A stretch of 64,000 nucleotides of DNA from Diadophis punctatus similis. Lineage: Eukaryota; Chordata; Lepidosauria; Squamata; Dipsadidae. The notes beneath the pieces were generated by a model, which worked only from the letters and a program-made list of their open reading frames with translations, was not told where the DNA came from and ran no database searches. The position numbers were made by a program, and so were the translations under genes. Below are positions 52,101-61,189 of this stretch, piece by piece (position 1 is the first letter of the stretch; each line of letters opens with the position of its first letter). Location of the stretch: NCBI GenBank assembly GCA_023053685.1, contig JALIGW010000032.1, positions 6,205,720 to 6,269,719 of the forward strand, given 5' to 3'.

Positions 52101-55100
52101 GGGAAGAGAGAGGGGGAGAGGGAGAGAGAAAGTGGAAAAGAGAGGGAGGGGGCGAGAGAGAGGGAGAGAGTAGGGTGGGAGAGAAGAGGGAAGAGAGGGA
52201 GGGAGAGGGGGAGAGAAGGAGTGGAGAGAGAAGTGGGAAAGAGAGGGGAGGGGGCAGAGAGAGAGGGAGAGAGAAGGAGAGAGGGTGGGAGGAGAGAGAG
52301 AGGGGAAGAGAGAGGGGGAGAGGGAGAGGGAGAGAGAAAGTGGAAAGAGAGGGAGGGGGCGAGGAGAGAGGGAGAGAGAAGGAGAGAGTAGGGTGGGAGA
52401 GAAAGAGGAAGAGAGAGAGGGAGAGGAGAGAGAAGGAGTGGGAGAGAGAAAGTGGGAAGAGAGAGGGAGGGGGCAAGAGAGAGAGGGAGAGAGAAGGAGA
52501 GGGTGGGAGAGAAAGAGGGGAAGAGAGAGGGGGAGAGGGAGAGAGAAAGTGGAAAAGAGAGGGAGGGGGGCGAGAGAGAGGGGAGAGAGAAGGAGAGAGT
52601 AGGGTGGGAGAGAAAGGGGAAGAGAGAGAGGGAGAGGGAGAGAGAAGGGGTGGGAGAGAAAGGGAAGAGAGAGGGGGAGAGGAGAGAGAAGTGGAAAAGA
52701 GAGGGAGGGGGCGAGAGAGAGGGAGAGAGGAGAGAGTAGGGTGGGAGAGAAAGGGGAAGAGAGAGGGGGAGAGGGAGAGAGAGAGAGTAGGGTGGGAGAG
52801 AAAGTGGAAAAGAGAGGGAGGGGGCGAGAGAGAGGAGAGAGAGGGAGAGAGAAGGAGGAGAGTAGGGTGGGAGAGAAAGGGGAAGAGAGAGAGGGAGAGG
52901 GAGAGAGAAGGAGAGAGAAGGAGTGGGAGAGAGAAAGTGGGAAAAGAGAGGGAGGGGGCGAGAGAGAGGGAGAGAGAGGAGAGAGAAGGAGAGAGTAGGG
53001 TGGGAGAGAAAGGGAAGAGAGAGGGGGAGAGGGAGAGAGAAGGAGAGAGAAGGAGTGGGAGAGAGAAGTGGAAAAGAGAGGGAGGGGGCGAGAGAGAGGA
53101 GAGAGAGGGAGAGAGAAGGAGAGAGTAGGGTGGGAGAGAAAGGGGAAGAGAGAGGGGGAGAGGGAGAGAGAAGGAGAGAGTAGGGTGGAGAGAAGTGGAA
53201 AAGAGAGGGAGGGGGCGAGAGAGAGGGAGAGAGAGGGTGGGAGAGAAAGGGGAAGAGAGAGGGGGAGAGGGAGAGAGAAAGTGGAAAAGAGAGGGAGGGG
53301 GCGAGAGAGAGGGAGAGAGAAGGAGAGAGTAGGGTGGGAGAGAAAGAGGAAGAGAGAGAGGGAGAGGGAGAGAGAAGGAGTGGGAGAGAGAAAGTGGGAA
53401 AGAGAGAGGGAGGGGGCAAGAGAGAGAGGGAGAGAGAAGGAGAGAGTAGGGTGGGAGAGAAAGTGGAAGAGAGAGGGGGAGAGGGAGAGAGAAAGTGGAA
53501 AGAGAGGGAGGGGGCGAGAGAGAGGGAGAGAGAAGGAGAGAGTAGGGTGGGAGAGAAAGGGGAAGAGAGAGAGGGAGAGGGAGAGAGAAGGAGAGAGTAG
53601 GGTGGGAGAGAAAGTGGAAAGAGAGGGAGGGGGCGAGAGAGAGGGAGAGAGTAGGGTGGAGAGAAAGGGGAAGAGAGAGAAGGAGTGGGAGAGAGAAAGT
53701 GGAAAAGAGAGGGAGGGGGCGAGAGAGAGGGAGAGAGAAGGAGAGAGTAGGGTGGGAGAGAAAGAGGAAGAGAGAGAGGGAGAGGAGAGAGAAGGAGTGG
53801 GAGAGAGAAAGTGGGAAAGAGAGAGGGAGGGGGCAAGGAGAGAGAGAGAGAAGGAGAGGGTGGGAGAGAAAGTGGAAAAGAGAGGGAGGGGGCGAGAGAG
53901 AGGAGAGAGAGGGAGAGAGAAGGAGAGAGTAGGGTGGGAGAGAAAGGGGAAGAGAGAGAGGGAGAGGGAGAGAGAAGGAGAGAGAAGGAGTGGGAGAGAG
54001 AAAGTGGAAAAGAGAGGGAGGGGGCGAGAGAGAGGGAGAGAGAGGGAGAGAGAAGGAGAGAGTAGGGTGGGAGAGAAAGGGGAAGAGAGAGGGGGAGAGG
54101 GAGAGAGAAGGAGAGAGAAGGAGTGGGAGAGAGAAAGTGGAAAAGAGAGGGAGGGGGCGAGAGAGAGGGAGAGAGAGGGAGAGAGAAGGAGAGAGTAGGG
54201 TGGGAGAGAAAGGGGAAGAGAGAGGGGGAGAGGGAGAGAGAAGGAGAGAGTAGGGTGGGAGAGAAAGTGGAAAAGAGAGGGAGGGGGCGAGAGAGAGGGA
54301 GAGAGTAGGGTGGGAGAGAAAGGGGAAGAGAGAGGGGGAGAGGGAGAGAGAAAGTGGAAAAGAGAGGGAGGGGGCGAGAGAGAGGGAGAGAGAAGGAGAG
54401 AGTAGGGTGGGAGAGAAAGAGGAAGAGAGAGAGGGAGAGGGAGAGAGAAGGAGTGGGAGAGAGAAAGTGGGAAGAGAGAGGGAGGGGGCAAGAGAGAGAG
54501 GGAGAGAGAAGGAGAGAGTAGGGTGGGAGAGAAAGTGGAAGAGAGAGGGGGAGAGGGAGAGAGAAAGTGGAAAGAGAGGGAGGGGGCGAGAGAGAGGGAG
54601 AGAGAAGGAGAGAGTAGGGTGGGAGAGAAAGGGGAAGAGAGAGAGGGAGAGGGAGAGAGAAGGAGAGAGTAGGGTGGGAGAGAAAGTGGAAAAGAGAGGG
54701 AGGGGGCGAGAGAGAGGGAGAGAGTAGGGTGGGAGAGAAAGGGGAAGAGAGAGAAGGAGTGGGAGAGAGAAAGTGGAAAAGAGAGGGAGGGGGCGAGAGA
54801 GAGGGAGAGAGAAGGAGAGAGTAGGGTGGGAGAGAAAGAGGGAAGAGAGAGGGGAGAGGGAGAGAGAAGTGGAAAAGAGAGGGAGGGGGCGAGAGAGAGG
54901 GAGAGAGAAGGAGAGAGTAGGGTGGGAGAGAAAGGGGAAGAGAGAGGGGGAGAGGGAGAGAGAAAGTGGAAAAGAGAGGGAGGGGGCGAGAGAGAGGAGA
55001 GAGAGGGAGAGAGAAGGAGAGAGTAGGGTGGGAGAGAAAGGGGAAGAGAGAGGGGGAGAGGGAGAGAGAAGGAGAGAGTAGGGTGGGAGAGAAAGTGGAA

Positions 55101-58100
55101 AAGAGAGGGAGGGGGCGAGAGAGAGGGAGAGAGTAGGGTGGGAGAGAAAGGGGAAGAGAGAGGGGGAGAGGGAGAGAGAAAGTGGAAAAGAGAGGGAGGG
55201 GGCGAGAGAGAGGGAGAGAGAAGGAGAGAGTAGGGTGGGAGAGAAAGAGGAAGAGAGAGAGGAGAGGGAGAGAGAAGGAGTGGGAGAGAGAAAGTGGGAA
55301 AGAGAGAGGGAGGGGGCAAGAGAGAGAGGGAGAGAGAAGGAGAGAGTAGGGTGGGAGAGAAAGTGGAAGAGAGAGGGGGAGAGGGAGAGAGAAAGTGGAA
55401 AAGAGAGGGAGGGGGCGAGAGAGAGGGAGAGAGAAGGAGAGAGTAGGGTGGGAGAGAAAGGGGAAGAGAGAGAGGGAGAGGGAGAGAGAAGGAGAGAGTA
55501 GGGTGGGAGAGAAAGTGGAAAAGAGAGGGAGGGGGCGAGAGAGAGGGAGAGAGTAGGGTGGGAGAGAAAGGGGAAGAGAGAGAAGGAGTGGGAGAGAGAA
55601 AGTGGAAAAGAGAGGGAGGGGGCGAGAGAGAGGGAGAGAGAAGGAGAGAGTAGGGTGGGAGAGAAAGAGGGGAAGAGAGAGGGGGAGAGGGAGAGAGAAA
55701 GTGGAAAAGAGAGGGAGGGGGCGAGAGAGAGGGAGAGAGAAGGAGAGAGTAGGGTGGGAGAGAAAGGGGAAGAGAGAGGGGGAGAGGGAGAGAGAAAGTG
55801 GAAAAGAGAGGGAGGGGGCGAGAGAGAGAGGGAGAGAGAAGGAGAGAGTAGGGTGGGAGAGAAAGGGGAAGAGAGAGAGGGAGAGGGAGAGAGAAGGAGA
55901 GAGTAGGGTGGGAGAGAAAGTGGAAAGAGAGGGAGGGGGCGAGAGAGAGGGAGAGAGTAGGGTGGGAGAGAAAGGGGAAGAGAGAGAAGGAGTGGGAGAG
56001 AGAAAGTGGAAAAGAGAGGGAGGGGGCGAGAGAGAGGGAGAGAGAAGGAGAGAGTAGGGTGGGAGAGAAAGAGGAAGAGAGAGGGAGAGGGAGAGAGAAG
56101 GAGTGGGAGAGAGAAAGTGGGAAAGAGAGAGGGAGGGGGCAAGAGAGAGAGGGAGAGAGAAGGAGAGAGTAGGGTGGGAGAGAAAGGGGAAGAGAGAGGG
56201 GGAGAGGGAGAGAGAAAGTGGAAAAGAGAGGGAGGGGGCGAGAGAGAGGGAGAGAGTAGGGTGGGAGAGAAAGAGGGGAAGAGAGGGAGGGAGAGGGGGA
56301 GAGAAGGAGTGGGAGAGAGAAAGTGGGAAAGAGAGAGGGAGGGGGCAAGAGAGAGAGGGAGAGAGAAGGAGAGAGTAGGGTGGGAGAGAAAGTGGAAGAG
56401 AGAGGGGGAGAGGGAGAGAGAAAGTGGAAAAGAGAGGGAGGGGGCGAGAGAGAGGGAGAGAGAAGGAGAGAGTAGGGTGGGAGAGAAAGAGGAAGAGAGA
56501 GAGGGAGAGGGAGAGAGAAGGAGTGGGAGAGAGAAAGTGGGAAAGAGAGAGGGAGGGGGCAAGAGAGAGAGGGAGAGAGAAGGAGAGGGTGGGAGAGAAA
56601 GTGGAAAAGAGAGGGAGGGGGCGAGAGAGAGGGAGAGAGAGGGAGAGAGAAGGAGAGAGTAGGGTGGGAGAGAAAGGGAAAGAGAGAGGGGGAGAGGGAG
56701 AGAGAAGGAGAGAGAAGGAGTGGGAGAGAGAAAGTGGAAAAGAGAGGGAGGGGGCGAGAGAGAGGGAGAGAGAGGGAGAGAGAAGGAGAGAGTAGGGTGG
56801 GAGAGAAAGGGGAAGAGAGAGGGGGAGAGGGAGAGAGAAGGAGAGAGTAGGGTGGGAGAGAAAGTGGAAAAGAGAGGGAGGGGGCGAGAGAGAGGGAGAG
56901 AGTAGGGTGGGAGAGAAAGAGGGGAAGAGAGAGGGGGAGAGGGAGAGAGAAAGTGGAAAAGAGAGGGAGGGGGCGAGAGAGAGGGAGAGAGAAGGAGAGA
57001 GAGTAGGGTGGGAGAGAAAGAGGAAGAGAGAGAGGGAGAGGGAGAGAGAAGGAGTGGGAGAGAGAAAGTGGGAAAGAGAGAGGGAGGGGGCAAGAGAGAG
57101 AGGGAGAGAGAAGGAGAGAGTAGGGTGGGAGAGAAAGTGGAAGAGAGAGGGGGAGAGGGAGAGAGAAAGTGGAAAAGAGAGGGAGGGGGCGAGAGAGAGG
57201 GAGAGAGAAGGAGAGAGTAGGGTGGGAGAGAAAGGGGAAGAGAGAGAGGGAGAGGGAGAGAGAAGGAGAGAGTAGGGTGGGAGAGAAAGTGGAAAAGAGA
57301 GGGAGGGGGCGAGAGAGAGGGAGAGAGTAGGGTGGGAGAGAAAGGGGAAGAGAGAGAAGGAGTGGGAGAGAGAAAGTGGAAAAGAGAGGGAGGGGGCGAG
57401 AGAGAGGGAGAGAGAAGGAGAGAGTAGGGTGGGAGAAAAAGAGGGGAAGAGAGAGGGGGAGAGGGAGAGAGAAAGTGGAAAAGAGAGGGAGGGGGCGAGA
57501 GAGAGGGAGAGAGAAGGAGAGAGTAGGGTGGGAGAGAAAGAGGAAGAGAGAGAGGGAGAGGGAGAGAGAAGGAGTGGGAGAGAGAAAGTGGGAAAGAGAG
57601 AGGGAGGGGGCAAGAGAGAGAGGGAGAGAGAAGGAGAGAGTAGGGTGGGAGAGAAAGGGGAAGAGAGAGGGGGAGAGGGAGAGAGAAAGTGGAAAAGAGA
57701 GGGAGGGGGCGAGAGAGAGGGAGAGAGTAGGGTGGGAGAGAAAGAGGGGAAGAGAGGGAGGGAGAGGGGGAGAGAAGGAGTGGGAGAGAGAAAGTGGGAA
57801 AGAGAGAGGGAGGGGGCAAGAGAGAGAGGGAGAGAGAAGGAGAGAGTAGGGTGGGAGAGAAAGTGGAAGAGAGAGGGGGAGAGGGAGAGAGAAAGTGGAA
57901 AAGAGAGGGAGGGGGCGAGAGAGAGGGAGAGAGAAGGAGAGAGTAGGGTGGGAGAGAAAGAGGAAGAGAGAGAGGGAGAGGGAGAGAGAAGGAGTGGGAG
58001 AGAGAAAGTGGGAAAGAGAGAGGGAGGGGGCAAGAGAGAGAGGGAGAGAGAAGGAGAGGGTGGGAGAGAAAGAGGGGAAGAGAGAGGGGGAGAGGGAGAG

Positions 58101-59610
58101 AGAAGGGGTGGGAGAGAAAGTGGAAAAGAGAGGGAGGGGGCGAGAGAGAGGGAGAGAGAAGGAGAGAGTAGGGTGGGAGAGAAAGGGGAAGAGAGAGAGG
58201 GAGAGGGAGAGAGAAGGGGTGGGAGAGAAAGGGGAAGAGAGAGGGGGAGAGGGAGAGAGAAAGTGGAAAAGAGAGGGAGGGGGCGAGAGAGAGGGAGAGA
58301 GAAGGAGAGAGTAGGGTGGGAGAGAAAGGGGAAGAGAGAGGGGGAGAGGGAGAGAGAAGGAGAGAGTAGGGTGGGAGAGAAAGTGGAAAAGAGAGGGAGG
58401 GGGCGAGAGAGAGGGAGAGAGAGGGAGAGAGAAGGAGAGAGTAGGGTGGGAGAGAAAGGGGAAGAGAGAGAGGGAGAGGGAGAGAGAAGGAGAGAGAAGG
58501 AGTGGGAGAGAGAAAGTGGAAAAGAGAGGGAGGGGGCGAGAGAGAGGGAGAGAGAAGGAGAGAGTAGGGTGGGAGAGAAAGGGGAAGAGAGAGGGGGAGA
58601 GGGAGAGAGAAGGAGAGAGAAGGAGTGGGAGAGAGAAAGTGGAAAAGAGAGGGAGGGGGCGAGAGAGAGGGAGAGAGAAGGAGAGAGTAGGGTGGGAGAG
58701 AAAGAGGAAGAGAGAGAGGGAGAGGGAGAGAGAAGGAGTGGGAGAGAGAAAGTGGGAAAGAGAGAGGGAGGGGGCAAGAGAGAGAGGGAGAGAGAAGGAG
58801 AGAGTAGGGTGGGAGAGAAAGAGGAAGAGAGAGAGGGAGAGGGAGAGAGAAGGAGTGGGAGAGAGAAAGTGGGAAAGAGAGAGGGGGCAAGAGAGAGAGG
58901 GAGAGAGAAGGAGAGGGTGGGAGAGAAAGAGGGGAAGAGAGAGGGGGAGAGGGAGAGAGAAGGGGTGGGAGAGAAAGTGGAAAAGAGAGGGAGGGGGCGA
59001 GAGAGAGGGAGAGAGAAGGAGAGAGTAGGGTGGGAGAGAAAGGGGAAGAGAGAGAGGGAGAGGGAGAGAGAAGGGGTGGGAGAGAAAGGGGAAGAGAGAG
59101 GGGGAGAGGGAGAGAGAAAGTGGAAAAGAGAGGGAGGGGGCGAGAGAGAGGGAGAGAGAAGGAGAGAGTAGGGTGGGAGAGAAAGGGGAAGAGAGAGGGG
59201 GAGAGGGAGAGAGAAGGAGAGAGAAGGAGTGGGAGAGAGAAAGTGGAAAAGAGAGGGAGGGGGCGAGAGAGAGGGAGAGAGAGGGAGAGAGAAGGAGAGA
59301 GTAGGGTGGGAGAGAAAGGGGAAGAGAGAGAGGGAGAGGGAGAGAGAAGGAGAGAGAAGGAGTGGGAGAGAGAAAGTGGAAAAGAGAGGGAGGGGGCGAG
59401 AGAGAGGGAGAGAGAAGGAGAGAGTAGGGTGGGAGAGAAAGGGGAAGAGAGAGGGGGAGAGGGAGAGAGAAGGAGAGAGAAGGAGTGGGAGAGAGAAAGT
59501 GGAAAAGAGAGGGAGGGGGCGAGAGAGAGGGAGAGAGAAGGAGAGAGGGTGTGGGAGAGAAAGAGGGGAAGAGAGAGGGGGAGGGGGCTGGGGTAAAAGA
59601 GAGAGAGAGA
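37190..59610. repeat. Giant polypurine tandem array (minisatellite-like), about 22.4 kb
   Basis: Almost every base of the plus strand is A or G. The few T and C residues fall at fixed places: GTAGGGTGGGAG, AAAGTGG and GGGGGCGAG or GGGGGCAAG. Successive GTAGGG marks are for example 97 bp apart (54305 to 54402) or 123 bp apart (58441 to 58564), so the array is a mixture of related monomers of roughly 100 bp. Two monomer types can be told apart: type A with AAAGTGGAAAAGAGAGGGAG and GGGGGCGAG, and type B with AAAGTGGGAAAGAGAGAGGG and GGGGGCAAG. Larger segments are duplicated at 1,471-bp and 857-bp offsets. The array is flanked on the left by an (AC)n run and on the right ends in (GA)n near 59598-59611. 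It lies between two convergent genes. Its true length is unknown because of the internal gap. Confidence 0.95.
47637..47736. other. Assembly gap of exactly 100 N
   Basis: One hundred undetermined bases lie inside the polypurine array. A round 100 is the usual placeholder for a gap of unknown size, so the array may be much longer than shown. Confidence 0.98.
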
Positions 59611-59611
59611 A

Positions 59612-60319
59612 TGACCAGAGAAGCTAAAAAGGCAGCAAGATCTGCTCTTCCCTAGAGGCTGGGCCCTGAATGTAGAAATTACAAGTCAGGGAGCCCAGGG
59701 TCTCACTTCTGTGGCCAAGGAGTGGACAACTTTGCCTCCTCAGTGGCTTCCAGCCCAATGATCCCTTTTTGGCCACTTTCTCCAGTGGCCGCTGGGCTCT
59801 CTCCGGCCATGGTGGTGGCGGCCTCTGCAAGGAGTGGCCTTGTGCACAAAGTTCAGTTTGCAGTTGGGTGGTGGGAGTGGGGGGGGCTTCATGAGATCAA
59901 AAGTTTGAATGAGGAGGTTCCATCGCGTCCACCTGCAGGGCTTACATAAGGAGAAACGTAAACATGGCATCCTTATTTTTAAACCCCGAAAGCATTTCCT
60001 CTGACGCTTCCTCCTCCTCCTCCTCCTCCTCCTCTAAAACGCTTGCAGAAGCTCTTCACACCTCCCTCCCTCCCTCCCTCGTCTTCTGGGGGAAACTTCC
60101 TGCTGAGGCGGTTGTGGGGCCGCCTCCAAGGATGACACGGTGACTCCCCAAATCCTCCACAGCTGGGCTTTCTCAGCTTGCCCATCTCAGCCCCGGAAGG
60201 GGGGGGTCCTCCCAGAAGGAAGGGGGCAGAACAACCAAGAGAAGGGGCTTGGATGGGCAGGCAGGTGGGGCTCTGAAGCATTGCCTTGCGGACTGGGGGA
60301 TAAAACATGCAAAGAAGGG
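59612..60319. other. Spacer between array and SINE/CR1 block
   Basis: Moderately GC-rich with a (CTC)n run near 60010 and a (TCCC)n run near 60064. No supported gene. Confidence 0.4.
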
Positions 60320-60530
60320 TTATAGGGATTGCGTATGTCCGGTCTAGAGAAAAGAAGGACTAGGGGGGACATGATAGCAGCCTTCCAGTATTTGAGGGGC
60401 TGCCCCAAAGAAGAGGGAGGGGGTCAATGCATTGTCCAAAGCTCCTGAAGGCAGGACAAGAAGCCATGAGATCAAGGAGAGAAGCAACCTGGGACTAAGG
60501 AGGGATTCCTTTCCAACTCTGCTATTTTGT
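60320..60530 (+). mobile_element. CR1 3' fragment between the array and the SINE
   Basis: The segment has GTCTAGAGAAAAGAAGGACT, GACATGATAGCAGCCTTCCA and GAGGGGCTGCCCCAAAGAAG, with internal deletions further on. Confidence 0.7.
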
Positions 60531-60532
60531 TA

Positions 60533-60797
60533 TTGAGTCACAGTGCTTAGAATGCAGCATTGCAGGCTCATTCTGCCCTTAAGAGTGCCGTGTTGCAGGC
60601 TAACTCACCATTCCCACAGCCAGGAGTTCAATCTGACTCTGGCTCAAGGTTGACTCAGCCTTCTGTCCTTCCAAAAAGGAGGGTAAAATGAGGAGCCAGA
60701 TTGTTGGGGGCAAAAGGCTGACTCTGTTATCCGCTTAGGCAGGACTGTATAGCACCGTGAAGTGGTATATAAGTCTAAGGGCTATTGCTATTGCTGC
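60533..60797 (+). mobile_element. Sauria-like SINE (BovB-type 3' end)
   Basis: The 3' part TATAGCACCGTGAAGTGGTA, TATAAGTCTAAGGGCTATTG and the repeated GCTATT tail match the tails of Sauria SINEs, which share their 3' end with BovB LINEs. The tRNA-like head is degraded. This is a squamate marker. Confidence 0.65.
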
Positions 60798-61126
60798 CCC
60801 CTGTTTCAGGGGCAACTACCAAGTGGGGGGGGTGAACAATGGGGAGGCGTGGAGATTCCCAGATATTTGGGGTGCCTGAGGCACACAGAATGAGGAGCCA
60901 TTGGGAGAGGCTTGGAAACTCAGCAGGGGTGGCTCCCCCTTTGAGAGAAATCAGTGGCAACCTCCAGGGACAAAGGAGCTGAGGGGAGATGCAAAGGGAG
61001 GGGGAGGCGAAGAGACCTCCCCCCAAGGTAAAATGCCAAACATCCAGAGAGGCCATCAAGAGGCAAAATGCAATGCACACGTCGCACGGCCATCTCAGCC
61101 TGGTTTCGAAGCGCACATTTAAAAAG

Positions 61127-61132
61127 TTTAAT
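61127..61132 (-). promoter_or_regulatory. Possible variant polyadenylation signal ATTAAA
   Basis: On the minus strand an ATTAAA hexamer lies about 60 bases past the TAG stop of the serine-rich gene, in AT-rich sequence. No AATAAA is seen closer to the stop. Confidence 0.3.
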
Positions 61133-61189
61133 GGATATTTTTTAAATAACACAAACTATTTACACACCCACAACTGCTCCAAAGAAAAG

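Noticed and set aside
36919..58890. A giant protein of over 7,000 residues on the minus strand, made of Ser, Leu and Pro
   Set aside because: The frame exists only because the CT-rich strand has no stop codons; the other two frames are just as open, no domain or start context is present and the frame crosses a 100-N gap.
37190..59600. Plus-strand frames rich in Glu, Arg and Gly (up to 880 codons)
   Set aside because: Low-complexity translation of GA repeats in several overlapping frames; they end wherever GTAGGG brings TAG into frame.
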